A stretch of 64,000 nucleotides of DNA. Origin: Herbivorax alkaliphila. GTDB lineage: Bacteria; Bacillota; Clostridia; Acetivibrionales; Acetivibrionaceae. Positions 36,889 through 45,708 of this stretch are shown here, in pieces. Positions within the stretch are counted from its first letter, which is position 1. The number at the start of each line of letters is the position of its first letter. The position numbers and the translations under genes are program-made. A model generated the notes under the pieces. That model searched no databases. It was not told the origin of the DNA and was given only the letters and a program-made list of their open reading frames with translations. The stretch is from assembly GCF_030848475.1 (NCBI RefSeq), contig NZ_JAVDDS010000007.1, positions 1 through 64,000 of the forward strand, written 5' to 3'.

Positions 36889-37496
36889 TTATTTCTTTTC
36901 GATGGGAATATAAATCTCGCTGATAGAATTTTCATTATAGGGTCCTAAATACTCATCCCCATAATACTCAAAATTAAAATGACCTGGTAACTTATAGTCA
37001 GTTGCAGGAAGCCACTCTTCATATCATTCGCCATTGACAAATCATGATAAAAAGGAATTCCTACCAGCTTTATTTCACCTAAAGATGCAACTTCTGGCTC
37101 TTTGTCTAAGGCATGCTCAATTTTTTTTAATTTATCATCACTTATGGGTTCAAGTAATAATTGTCTGTTAATGTTACCCTCTTTACGAATTTCTGAAGGG
37201 TTTTTATTAATTATTTTGTAAAAAGCCCTTGTATAAGCTTCTGAACTTCCAAAACCAAATTCAAGTGCTAAATCAATAATTCTTTTATCTGTTTCAATTA
37301 GTTCCTTAATAGACTCAGTAATTTTTCTAGCCAACATATATGATTTTGGTGAGTAACCTGTAATGGATTTGAACAACCTGCAATAATAATAAAAAGAAAA
37401 CCCCAGTTCTTTAGATATATCTAAAACAGATATTTTTGACCTAAGGTTATTTTCAATTATTTGAATAGATGATAAAATAAGCTCTCTATTATTCAT
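36889..37496 (-). pseudogene. AraC-type regulator with GyrI-like domain, internally deleted
   Basis: The N-terminal 100 residues are an intact AraC/XylS DNA-binding domain (ISKELGFSFYYYCRLFKSIT and a second helix-turn-helix DLALEFGFGSSEAYTRAFYK). The following effector-binding domain runs to IPFYHDLSMAND and then changes frame. The other frame continues with EEWLPATDYKLPGHFNFEYY to SEIYIPIEKK and a stop at 36889, which is the correct end of GyrI-like domains. About 70 residues are missing at the junction near 37025. DNA binding may survive in the 183-residue product, but ligand sensing should not. Confidence 0.85.
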
Positions 37497-37511
37497 ACTA
37501 AGGTTCCCTCT

Positions 37512-37979
37512 TTAAAAATTAAAAAAATTACTCCAATCAAAATTAGCCGAGTCTTCAATACAATTTGGCAGACCTTCACACCACTTTGGCAACTTTACTT
37601 CTCTTACTATATCAGAACATGGGTAATATGGTTTGATATCAATAACTGGTGTTTCATCTTCTGCATCTATATACGAAGTATATATGATTCCATCATCATA
37701 ATCAATACATTTAACATCAATAATACTTATACCAATTGGATTAGGCCTTATTGGTGATCTAGTTGCAAATATTCCTATGGTATCTGGCCCTGCCTTGTAT
37801 GGTTTTTCTGTAGTGGTAACTTTGCGAAAATCAGAATTGTCTACCTTATCTGCCCACCAAATTACAATCAAATGTCCAAATCCATCCATCCCTTTCATGG
37901 CTTCTTTGTAATCCCTGTCAATATTAATTTCAAAACCACTTTTACTTTTGACTTTTCCTATTATTTTTAATTCCACCAT
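37512..37979 (-). CDS. trmO: tRNA (t6A37)-methyltransferase TrmO/TsaA family
   Basis: Predicted 155-residue protein of the TsaA/TrmO beta-barrel family, which uses SAM to N6-methylate threonylcarbamoyladenosine at tRNA position 37. The conserved RSPIRPNPIGIS and TPVIDIKPY motifs are present. The bacterial E. coli TrmO is longer (about 235 residues), and short single-domain versions are common in Firmicutes, where substrate specificity is less certain. GGAGG precedes the ATG. The AraC-like gene begins 15 bases downstream. Confidence 0.85.
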   Translation of the reverse strand: MVELKIIGKVKSKSGFEINIDRDYKEAMKGMDGFGHLIVIWWADKVDNSDFRKVTTTEKPYKAGPDTIGIFATRSPIRPNPIGISIIDVKCIDYDDGIIYTSYIDAEDETPVIDIKPYYPCSDIVREVKLPKWCEGLPNCIEDSANFDWSNFFNF

Positions 37980-38254
37980 AACAACCTCCTAATTAATAAT
38001 CTCTACAGGTTATATTATAAAATATTAATCTAAACTACTCTTGATTAAATTTGTTTAAAACAAAGGATAAATTGATGTTATTTGCTTAATTTCAAAAGCC
38101 TATGGAAACTTTTCTTCTACAAAATATGTAATATTACACGAATTCATCTATTATAATTAATAATTTTTCGTTCACTGTTTTCGAAATTAGCGTTTTAAAT
38201 ATTATTTTATATATTGTATAATACTATATTCAGATATCATTAATTGAGGAGGCT

Positions 38255-38746
38255 TTGCAACGACGTATTATGGAACATATCATTTTCTGTGTGATTGTGT
38301 GGAGTATAGTTTTTATACTAATTCCTTTTTTTAGAATTAAAGAATTAGCAGTTGTTATCTTAGTGTCTATAGTATGGATGATATTTGTAGACAATATATC
38401 CACGTCTCTAGGGTATTATAGTTATCATAATCTTATAATACCTGTTGGAACAACATCTTTATTTCATCTTCTTGCATTATCTGGTGTAGGGATACTTATG
38501 ATTAATTGGCTTAAGGAAAACTCTTTTACAAAACTTTTGGCAGTCTTTACTGTTGGGTTAGCGTTCTCAATACTTCAAGGTATTTATATAGGAACAGGAG
38601 CTTTTTCATATGAAAAATTTGATGTTGTGTTGAGTTTTATTCATAGTATTGCAGCTTTGTCCATATTTGTTTGGCTATCCCTTAGTATAGTAGGAGAAGA
38701 AAAAATATATTCAGGTCATAAGTCTCGAATTAGAGCTATAGCATAA
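38255..38746 (+). CDS. CBO0543-like small polytopic membrane protein (1)
   Basis: Predicted protein of about 160 residues with five hydrophobic helices and almost no soluble domain. It resembles the CBO0543 family of clostridial membrane proteins in size, helix spacing and the short polar turns around WMIFVDNISTSLGYY. Function unknown. Start choice is difficult: TTG at 38255 is only two bases after GAGGAGG, and ATG at 38270 is 17 bases after it. It is the first of a cluster of similar proteins. A perfect 20-base palindrome covers its last codons. Confidence 0.6.
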   Translation: MQRRIMEHIIFCVIVWSIVFILIPFFRIKELAVVILVSIVWMIFVDNISTSLGYYSYHNLIIPVGTTSLFHLLALSGVGILMINWLKENSFTKLLAVFTVGLAFSILQGIYIGTGAFSYEKFDVVLSFIHSIAALSIFVWLSLSIVGEEKIYSGHKSRIRAIA

Positions 38747-38771
38747 ATTTATTTATGCTATAGCTCTAATT
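38728..38771. terminator. Perfect 20-bp inverted repeat between convergent genes
   Basis: AATTAGAGCTATAGCATAAA at 38728-38747 is the exact reverse complement of 38752-38771, with a four-base loop. One arm encodes the C-terminus (RIRAIA and stop) of the rightward gene, and the other abuts the stop of the leftward small peptide gene. A bidirectional terminator or mRNA 3'-end stabiliser is the simplest reading, though a T-tract is lacking. Confidence 0.75.
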
Positions 38772-38860
38772 TACTTCCCGTATTTTTCAAAGAACCTAAA
38801 AGCAAAATAAACTGATGTGGTAAGCAAGATTATTATAATTATATAAAACGACAAACTCAT
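38771..38860 (-). CDS. 29-residue membrane peptide, coupled to the upstream gene
   Basis: ATG at 38860 overlaps the stop of the upstream CBO0543-like gene in an ATGA arrangement, with AAAGGAG just before it. The peptide MSLSF...FRFFEKYGK is one membrane helix with a basic end. A second peptide at 43521-43604 ends in the similar FKILEKHGG. Coupling to a membrane protein suggests it is translated and may be a small subunit. Confidence 0.5.
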   Translation of the reverse strand: MSLSFYIIIIILLTTSVYFAFRFFEKYGK

Positions 38861-39309
38861 TTCTCCTTTATCCTCCCTCTTTTTAGGACAACTATTGAAA
38901 ACCAGCTGATGCTCATCATTAGAATAAAGTTGATAATTACACTGGATAGAAAGTTCCAATTAGTATATATAAGTTCTTTTCGTATGGTCAATAAATATTC
39001 CTCAAAATCATATACAACTGCTAAAAGGAAAACATAAAGAATCTGAGCCCATCTTTTGCTTGGCTGATACTGTGAAATTAATACCCCAATAACAAATACA
39101 GGCCCAATTATAAAAAAAAGTGATGAACCCCAAATAGATATAACAGGGTTTTCTATTTTATAGAAACCATTATTTATAAATACTGTATCCATTGCTATTT
39201 GTAATACTATGGAGAACACACCGCTCCAAATGTTTATCTTAAGTTCCTTCCAGTCAATTATCACTAAAAATAATATCCAAACCGCAGTAAAACGTATAAT
39301 CCATTCCAT
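38857..39309 (-). CDS. CBO0543-like small polytopic membrane protein (2)
   Basis: Predicted 150-residue membrane protein with five helices, starting MEWIIRFTAVWILFLVI. It shares with the broken paralogue at 40133 the pattern ..IDWKELKINIWSGV.. / ..IDHKKLKINILGGI.. and the acidic DFEEYLLTIRKEL turn, so the two are clear paralogues. Its stop overlaps the start of a 29-residue peptide gene. ATG at 39309 follows AGGTG. A GTG nine bases earlier is in frame but lies in the ribosome site. Confidence 0.65.
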   Translation of the reverse strand: MEWIIRFTAVWILFLVIIDWKELKINIWSGVFSIVLQIAMDTVFINNGFYKIENPVISIWGSSLFFIIGPVFVIGVLISQYQPSKRWAQILYVFLLAVVYDFEEYLLTIRKELIYTNWNFLSSVIINFILMMSISWFSIVVLKRGRIKEK

Positions 39310-39443
39310 GCATATCACCTACCCACTTTTTTAGCAATACATTCTATATTTTAAATTATTATTAATCTAAACATCTTTCATGTTTTACATATTGCAAAAG
39401 TTATTATCTATTATTGGAAAGAACCAATCCTCACTTCTATTTA

Positions 39444-39890
39444 TTATATCTGAACTCTTTTTCTTTCAAAATAAAACTCTGTAAACCAAGAATATATTGT
39501 GAAGCCACCAATATTTAGAATAATTGCATTGAATATATTCCAATTCAAGTGTTGAAAAAGTCCAATTTGTATTGTGATAAATTCAACAAAAACAAATGAT
39601 ACAGCTGCAAATAGAATATACAAGAACTTTTGTATCCATACAGTTGGGTAAAAATGTGCAAATAAAATACCTCCTGGAATATAACTAATCCAGTAAGGTA
39701 ATGGCAGCCCAAGTGCATTTAACCCTGCAAAGTTAAACTTAATAGCTCCTAAAGCAATTAAGGCACTATCTATTGCAAGTATAATCACCATGCCAACTAA
39801 ACCTAAAACAAATAATTTTCCCCATTTATTTTTTGGCACAAATAGTAATGTTATTGTAGATACTATTATTAAGTAACTCCACCAGCCCAT
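39444..39890 (-). CDS. CBO0543-like small polytopic membrane protein (3)
   Basis: Predicted 148-residue membrane protein with five helices. The segments FVPKNKWGKLF, LPYWISYIPGGILFAHFYP and LNWNIFNAIILNIGGF match my recollection of the CBO0543 family best among the members here. It has AAAGGTG six bases before its ATG. It lies in the same direction as member 2, about 125 bases upstream, so they may share a transcript. Confidence 0.7.
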   Translation of the reverse strand: MGWWSYLIIVSTITLLFVPKNKWGKLFVLGLVGMVIILAIDSALIALGAIKFNFAGLNALGLPLPYWISYIPGGILFAHFYPTVWIQKFLYILFAAVSFVFVEFITIQIGLFQHLNWNIFNAIILNIGGFTIYSWFTEFYFERKRVQI

Positions 39891-40132
39891 GATTCACCTT
39901 TTTATCTTGTAATTTATAATATAGTACAATTATATGTTATCCAATTTCACACATAATATTCCTTTTTAAAACTTACACATCTGTACTTATATTATTTATA
40001 AAAGTTTTTCAAAGGAATATTTTTGTAATTTATTCAACCCGCTTATAGGAGATTTTATTTTTTATCTGTTTTGCATATTTAGTTTTAATTAGTTAAATAC
40101 TAATAAAAATAATAACTAGTGGGGGACAAACA

Positions 40133-40571
40133 ATGCCTTGGGTAATTTCATTTTTTATATCTTGGATTTTATTTTTTATTTTGATTGACCACAAAAAGCT
40201 AAAAATCAATATACTTGGTGGAATATCAGCTTTAATACTTGCCAGCATAGTAGACTGGGGAGGACAAGAGCTCCAATTTTATCAGTTTTATGATGTTATA
40301 ATACCTTGGGCAGGCTGCTCTGCCTTTTATAAGTTTGGTCCTATTTTGACAATGGGAACTCTGTTTTCTCAAAGCATTCCTAAAAAAAAACTGGATGCAA
40401 GCTTTAAATATTCTGGCTTTTTCTTTATTATATTTAATTTTAGAAACCCTTATAATAAGTACAGGTGTTGCAGAATACATCCATTGGCATGTGCTGGCTA
40501 GTTTATTTGTCAACATACTAACCTTTAGTACCTTAACATACTTTACACAAAACTTTTTTAGAAAAATGTAA
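40133..40571 (+). pseudogene. CBO0543-like membrane protein (4), frameshifted
   Basis: The first frame encodes MPWVISFFISWILF..IDHKKLKINILGGI and runs to FFFIIFNF, after which it would end in an unrelated tail at 40501. In the +1 frame the sequence continues LETLIISTGVAEYIHW to TQNFFRKM and a stop at 40571, which restores the family's last two helices. One extra T in the run ATTTTAG near 40440 explains the break. It is either a recent mutation or a base-calling error in a homopolymer. Confidence 0.75.
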
Positions 40572-40799
40572 CAACTAAAAAACAAATGAAATATTATTCC
40601 GCTTTTTCACGTGAACCATTTGAGCAAATAAGAACTAGCATAAATTTATAGCAGAAGTTATTATTTTATTTTTTCTAAATTATTTATGTAGTGCCACCCC
40701 TTATATAAATAAGATTTATACATCTCACTTCTTCTTTTATGAATAAAAAAATGTATGTGTGCAAAAACTAAACTTCATCATGTATAGGAGGTCATTTCT

Positions 40800-41900
40800 T
40801 TGAGTAAAAATTCAATTAAATCTGTAGGCATTGAAAAAATATCATCCTTGCAGCTTTTGTTTTTGCTTGTAACGGCAGTTATAGCAACTGCCGATGTGTT
40901 TCTGCCTGCCTATGTTGCTCAACAGGCAGGCAGAGATTCATGGATTTCAGTAATAATAGCAACCATTTCCTCTCTAATTATTGTTAATATTTTTATCAGC
41001 TTAGGACTAAGATACCCTAATAAGACATTTGTAGAATACTCATGTGATATACTTGGAAAACCTTTGGGCAAATTAGCAGGTATTATTTTTTTGTATTACA
41101 CCTTTTTAATAGCTAGTATTTCAACAAAAAACCTAGGTGAAATTTTTATTATTGCTTTTAATCCTGAAATACCAATAATATTATTTATAGTACTGACTAT
41201 ATTACTTACTGCCTATACAATTGGACAGGGCATAGAAGTAATTGCCCGAATAAATGAAGTTCTTTTTCCTATAGCTATCATTATACTTATAGGTATAGGC
41301 ATTTTAAACCTAGATCACTTGAATTTTAATTATTTTCTTCCTGTGTTGTACGATGGAATTTTGCCACCTTTAAGAGGTGGGCTTCTTATACAGTCCTGGT
41401 TGGTTGAAACTGTTATAGTCCTTCAACTCATACCATTCATAAAGGATAAAAAAAATATACGGAGTAAAGTAACAGCTTCAATTGTTATACTTGGATTTGG
41501 ACTTCAGATAGGTGTATTGACAATAGCTTTGTTTGGAGCTGCTACAAAAATTTTCATGCTTCCAGCTCTTGAATTTGTAAGATTTGCAAGTTTCGGAGAA
41601 AATTTAAGGGGAGTAGATATAACTATAATGGGCATATGGATGGGTGGTATTGTTGTGAAAATTTCAATATTTTTCTACGTATTCACAACTGGTTTAGCTC
41701 AACTTCTAAATATAAAATCCTATAAAGGTTTGATCTTGCCTAGTGGAACCCTACTTATTACATTTTCAATGGCTTTTTCAAGAAATGTTATGGAAGGAAA
41801 CTATTTTGCAAACTTTATAAAACCTTTCTACTCTTTTTCTGTTGCTTTTATATTACCAACACTAGTTCTTTTAGTATCCAAGATAAGAAAAAATAATTAA
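40800..41900 (+). CDS. Lone spore germination receptor B subunit
   Basis: Predicted 366-residue GerB-family permease-like protein with ten membrane helices (KISSLQLLFLLVTAVIATAD at the start is typical). It is not adjacent to A and C genes. The nearest gerA-gerC pair is at 45709-48538 on the other strand and lacks a B gene, so these three may form one receptor. The start is TTG at 40800 with AGGAGGT seven bases upstream. A CBO0543-like gene follows 53 bases later on the same strand. Confidence 0.9.
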   Translation: MSKNSIKSVGIEKISSLQLLFLLVTAVIATADVFLPAYVAQQAGRDSWISVIIATISSLIIVNIFISLGLRYPNKTFVEYSCDILGKPLGKLAGIIFLYYTFLIASISTKNLGEIFIIAFNPEIPIILFIVLTILLTAYTIGQGIEVIARINEVLFPIAIIILIGIGILNLDHLNFNYFLPVLYDGILPPLRGGLLIQSWLVETVIVLQLIPFIKDKKNIRSKVTASIVILGFGLQIGVLTIALFGAATKIFMLPALEFVRFASFGENLRGVDITIMGIWMGGIVVKISIFFYVFTTGLAQLLNIKSYKGLILPSGTLLITFSMAFSRNVMEGNYFANFIKPFYSFSVAFILPTLVLLVSKIRKNN

Positions 41901-41953
41901 ATCTATTATATTTTTAGTTTTTATGAGAATACTATTTATAGGAGGTAATAAGA

Positions 41954-42430
41954 ATGGAATACATATTTTTTTATTTATCAATAGCAGGAGTATTGCTTAT
42001 CCTTGGGATATGCTCATTTTATAAACCTCTTGACTTCAGAAGCTTTGTAATAGCCGTTACTACAATAGCCTACTCACTGATTTATGAAATAATTTTAGGT
42101 GAATATTATGGGCTATATTACTATATTAATCAGAATAACTCCATTATTTATATGGTTTTGGCAGGAATACTGCTATACCCTTCATTAAATGTTATTTATG
42201 TGCTTTTTTTGCCTAAACAGATTAAAAACACTATACTTTACACATTTTTTTGGATAATTGCAATGATTATTTTTGAGTATGGGAGTCTTTTGTTTAAAAC
42301 TATTGTCTTTACAGGATGGGAACTTATACCCTGGTCCATAGTCACTTATCTGGGAACTTACTTGTGGATTTACCTGCTATACAGATATATAAGTAATAGA
42401 AAATATTCACCTAAATTATTTAATTACTAA
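41954..42430 (+). CDS. CBO0543-like small polytopic membrane protein (5)
   Basis: Predicted 158-residue membrane protein with five helices, ending in a short basic tail. The segments AGILLYPSLNVIYVLFLPK and WELIPWSIVTYLGTYLWIYL match the layout of the other members. AGGAGG lies eight bases before the ATG. It is probably co-transcribed with the lone gerB. Function unknown. Confidence 0.6.
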   Translation: MEYIFFYLSIAGVLLILGICSFYKPLDFRSFVIAVTTIAYSLIYEIILGEYYGLYYYINQNNSIIYMVLAGILLYPSLNVIYVLFLPKQIKNTILYTFFWIIAMIIFEYGSLLFKTIVFTGWELIPWSIVTYLGTYLWIYLLYRYISNRKYSPKLFNY

Positions 42431-42445
42431 CATAAAGGTGTTTAT

Positions 42446-43519
42446 TTACTTTTTTAATATTGACTTTAATTTAAAATAATAGTATCCAAATCTTATCACA
42501 TTAAATTTCGTATGGTAAAAAAGATGTTTAATACCGGGAAGTCCTATACCTGACACAATAATATCATACATTTTATTATCTGCATTGTTAAATGACTTCC
42601 TCATTTCGTAAATCCATTGATTATGCCTTATTATAACATTCTTTATCATTTTTTCGTAGTCTTTACCAAGTACCATGGATCTTGCCGCCATAACTCCCAT
42701 TGTAATAGAGCTTAACTGACCAAAACCCAGAAAAGGATCAATTGAACCTCCTGCATTGCCTGCTAAATATATGTTACCGACTCTATGTGGGTATGCGTAT
42801 CCTGTTTCATGTCTTTGTTTAAACTCTTCTACTATAGTATAGTTAAAGTTTTCAGTATTCCAAAAAAGTTCCCAGAAGTAATCTACTTCATTAACATTCA
42901 CCTCACTTACAACCAATATGAGAGAAGCTTTCTTTTCATTATAAGGAGTAAGGTATGCATATCCATTTTTACAATAAGCCTTATTTATCCACATTACTAA
43001 TGTATTCGGATCAAAGTTTCCCAATATAGTAGCCCCTTTTACATAGGTTTTTATCGTTTCATGCCAGCAGCCAAGTTCTTTTGTAAATGAAGCACTTCCA
43101 TTAGCAGCAACGACAAAGTCAAACTCTCTTGAAAGAGGTTCATAGTCTGCTAAAGTATTGAATTTTATATTGGGTTTTTTTAATTGGGAATGAATTTGAG
43201 AAAATAATGCATCTTTTCCTCGACCCCTTTTTATAAAATATCCAAATTTACCTTCTATAACTGTTTTTTTGTTTGGAGAATAATGAGTAAGATTATTTAT
43301 TGTATTTACAGAATTAATATTCAAATCAAATTGCTTTTTAAAATATTTTATTGCATCCTTTATAGGACGGTGCTGTATTTCTAAAAATGCACTGATATGT
43401 CCGTATTGATCCCCTATAAAGCTGTTTCTTTCAAAAATAACTGGTGTTATACCGTGTTTTTCAAGTTCATGGGCACATGAGAGACCAGCTAGTCCAGCAC
43501 CTATTATTGCAACTTTCAT
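42446..43519 (-). CDS. FAD-dependent geranylgeranyl-reductase-like oxidoreductase (1)
   Basis: Predicted 357-residue flavoprotein. The N-terminal dinucleotide motif is IIGAGLAGLSCAHELEKHG, and the second FAD motif is IYLAGNAGGSIDPFLGFGQ. This is the layout of geranylgeranyl-reductase-like and related PHBH-fold enzymes that reduce or oxidise hydrophobic substrates at the membrane. A homologue lies at 44358-45428 on the opposite strand. ATG at 43519 follows GGAGGG. That site lies within the last codons of a 27-residue peptide gene, so the two are coupled. Substrate unknown. Confidence 0.8.
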   Translation of the reverse strand: MKVAIIGAGLAGLSCAHELEKHGITPVIFERNSFIGDQYGHISAFLEIQHRPIKDAIKYFKKQFDLNINSVNTINNLTHYSPNKKTVIEGKFGYFIKRGRGKDALFSQIHSQLKKPNIKFNTLADYEPLSREFDFVVAANGSASFTKELGCWHETIKTYVKGATILGNFDPNTLVMWINKAYCKNGYAYLTPYNEKKASLILVVSEVNVNEVDYFWELFWNTENFNYTIVEEFKQRHETGYAYPHRVGNIYLAGNAGGSIDPFLGFGQLSSITMGVMAARSMVLGKDYEKMIKNVIIRHNQWIYEMRKSFNNADNKMYDIIVSGIGLPGIKHLFYHTKFNVIRFGYYYFKLKSILKK

Positions 43520-43520
43520 T

Positions 43521-43604
43521 TTACCCTCCATGTTTTTCTAATATTTTAAACCATATAAATACAAGTCCACCGTTCACAAGTAACAATATAGTATATAAAA
43601 TCAA
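43521..43604 (-). CDS. 27-residue membrane peptide upstream of the FAD gene
   Basis: TTG at 43604 has GGGAGAAGG just upstream and encodes MILYTILLLVNGGLVFIWF, then KILEKHGG and stop. It is a single membrane helix with a basic end similar to that of the peptide at 38771-38860 (FFEKYGK). Its last three codons supply the ribosome site of the FAD gene, which starts one base after its stop. Too short for statistical support. Confidence 0.45.
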   Translation of the reverse strand: MILYTILLLVNGGLVFIWFKILEKHGG

Positions 43605-43644
43605 TAAACCTTCTCCCTTCTTACCTAAAACCACTATAAAAAAA

Positions 43645-43872
43645 TTAACTCCTAGGTTTTGTTGGAAAAATTTTAGATATAATCCCTGATGTGTCCTGTA
43701 GTCTATCTATTTTTTGCTGGAGTTTGACAATTGACCTCATTTCATCATCCCTAAGCTGCGTTAATACCTGTCTCACTTCAGGATTTCTTATTGTTATCAA
43801 ATTATCATTATAAAAAGTCTGATTGGAAATCCTGCTTTGCAAGATATCCTTTAAAATGTAAATAGGTTCCAA
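43645..43872 (-). CDS. Small helical protein, possibly spore-coat or ferritin-like
   Basis: Predicted 75-residue mostly helical protein starting at TTG 43872 with AGAAGGTG upstream. Two long amphipathic helices (about residues 5-25 and 30-60, RNPEVRQVLTQLRDDEMRSI) recall the four-helix modules of clostridial coat proteins, but no metal-binding pattern is complete. It is probably in one operon with the next small gene. Function unknown. Confidence 0.5.
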   Translation of the reverse strand: MEPIYILKDILQSRISNQTFYNDNLITIRNPEVRQVLTQLRDDEMRSIVKLQQKIDRLQDTSGIISKIFPTKPRS

Positions 43873-43950
43873 CTAAATCACCTTCTTTAATATTTTACTC
43901 TAAAACTCTAATTAAAGCTCCTATATTTATATAAAGCTAAACCAATTCAC

Positions 43951-44163
43951 TTAAGTTTTTTTTATGTTAAGCATAATCATTTTGTCTTTTAAAATATCTA
44001 TATGCTCCCTAGAATTTTTGGTAAACTCTTTAACTATATTCTTTATATCCTTATCTTTAATATTCTCATGTATATCATCATATTTTTTTAAAAGTAGTTG
44101 TTCTCTATCTAATGACTCATTAAATACAATATTTAGTATATATTCCTGTGATAGCATCTCCAT
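43951..44163 (-). CDS. Small helical protein, ferritin-like fragment or coat protein
   Basis: Predicted 70-residue helical protein starting MEMLSQEYILN. It has two helices with Glu, Asp and His positions (SLDREQLLLKKYDDIHENIK and NSREHIDILKDKM) reminiscent of small rubrerythrin-like or spore-coat proteins. AAGGAGG is seven bases before the ATG at 44163. A longer frame from 44181 runs through that site. It is followed 78 bases later by another small helical gene. Confidence 0.55.
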   Translation of the reverse strand: MEMLSQEYILNIVFNESLDREQLLLKKYDDIHENIKDKDIKNIVKEFTKNSREHIDILKDKMIMLNIKKT

Positions 44164-44357
44164 ATATTGCCTCCTTGACAAGATGAAAATTTAAACTTAA
44201 TTATCAATAATATTTTTACTGTATATAAAATATTTTTTGTTTAAACTGCAAATATTATTCTTACAAATATTTATTTGCGATTTTTTTGTTAAAATTTAGT
44301 TTGATATCAATAAAGAAAGCACATTTAAATTACAAGAAAGCAAAGGAGAGTATACTA

Positions 44358-45428
44358 ATGAAAGTTGCCATTTTAGGTGCAGGACCAGCAGGATTATCCT
44401 GTGCTCTTGAACTAAAGAGAAACGGAATAACCCCCACTATATTTGAAAAAAAAAGCTATGTTGGAGAAGATTATGCACTTCCAGCAGCTAGTTTGCGTAT
44501 ATTTAATCCCCACTATAATAACCCTATAAAATATTTAAAAAGAAGATATAATTTAAATATTTATCCCAAAAACAAAATTGAAAAAATAACCATGAAAAGC
44601 CCTTCTAAAGAAATTAAAGTAAAAGGTAACCTAGGATATGTTTTAATGAGAGGAATGGAGAAGAATTCATTAGAAAATCAAATTTTTTCATTGTTAAATA
44701 TCCCTGTGCTATTTGACAGGTATGGAACTATAAAAGATTTAAAAAGGGTTTTTGATTTTATAATTGTGGCAACGGGTTCTTGTGATATCGCAAAAAATAT
44801 GGACGTTTTTGATAGAGATTTTAATGTGTACGCTAGAAGTGCCACCATACTTGGTAATTTTGATGAAACCCATATAAAGATGTGGCTTAATACTGAATAT
44901 GCCAAAAATGCATTCGCCTTTATAATGCCCCTTTCGAAAGATCATGCCCGATTAACCCTGATGGTTAACAATATTTCTCACCACGAACTCCCTTTTTATT
45001 GGGATAGATTTATAAAAACTGAAAATATTAAGTACAACATTATAGAAATCAGAGATTTAGAGCATAATCTTGGTTCGGTGTACCCTTTAAAGAAAGATAA
45101 TATATATTTTGTTGGGGATGCTGCCGGTCTTGTGGATAGTTTTGTTGGATTTGGAGTAATTGCAGCTATTGAAAGTGGATTTATATCAGCTCGATGCATT
45201 TTAGAAAATTTAAATTATAACAACCTAATGAAACCTTACCTGGACAATCGAAAAAAACTATACGAATTTAGAAAGTCTATTAATACAATGGACAACAATG
45301 AATTGGACAGGTTATTAATGCTTTTAGGTACTCCTTTAATTAAACAGTTTATATATAGCAACCCTTTTTTCAAAATTCAAAGAGTATGGAAGTTAGCTAA
45401 ATTATTTAACGGTATAAATAAAATTTGA
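44358..45428 (+). CDS. FAD-dependent geranylgeranyl-reductase-like oxidoreductase (2)
   Basis: Predicted 356-residue homologue of the protein at 42446-43519. It has the FAD motif ILGAGPAGLSCALELKRNG and the second motif YFVGDAAGLVDSFVGFGV. The shared middle motif is ATILGNF, with similar substrate-domain layout. The ATG at 44358 has AAAGGAG nine bases upstream. The open frame extends to 44286 without a better site. The two homologues diverge outward from a pair of small helical-protein genes, suggesting an old inverted duplication or paired function. Confidence 0.8.
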   Translation: MKVAILGAGPAGLSCALELKRNGITPTIFEKKSYVGEDYALPAASLRIFNPHYNNPIKYLKRRYNLNIYPKNKIEKITMKSPSKEIKVKGNLGYVLMRGMEKNSLENQIFSLLNIPVLFDRYGTIKDLKRVFDFIIVATGSCDIAKNMDVFDRDFNVYARSATILGNFDETHIKMWLNTEYAKNAFAFIMPLSKDHARLTLMVNNISHHELPFYWDRFIKTENIKYNIIEIRDLEHNLGSVYPLKKDNIYFVGDAAGLVDSFVGFGVIAAIESGFISARCILENLNYNNLMKPYLDNRKKLYEFRKSINTMDNNELDRLLMLLGTPLIKQFIYSNPFFKIQRVWKLAKLFNGINKI

Positions 45429-45460
45429 AATTTTACAATCTCTTAAAAAATATAACTGCT

Positions 45461-45697
45461 TTACCTATATGAATAGTCAGTGTTAAGAATAAGATGTGAC
45501 AGTGGCTCATATATATAAGTTATAGCTTTGGTTGGCTCTGGTAAATTCCAGTTTAATATATGATTTAAGGCATAAAAGAGCGATATAATTATTAAAGTGT
45601 GCGACACTAATTTAAGCTTTTTATTTTTTTCTTTCATATCTCTTAATATTAAAAATGCAGAAATTAACACATGCATAAATACTACAATAAATACCAA
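45461..45697 (-). CDS. Two-helix membrane protein at the end of the gerA-gerC operon
   Basis: Predicted 78-residue protein with two membrane helices (about 1-17 and 31-48) and a basic turn MKEKNKKLK. The start is TTG at 45697 with AGAAGGTG upstream. It lies 11 bases after the gerC stop and so occupies the position where a gerB gene often lies. Too short to be GerB itself. It may be a small accessory subunit, or unrelated. Confidence 0.55.
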   Translation of the reverse strand: MVFIVVFMHVLISAFLILRDMKEKNKKLKLVSHTLIIISLFYALNHILNWNLPEPTKAITYIYEPLSHLILNTDYSYR

Positions 45698-45708
45698 TAA
45701 AACACCTT

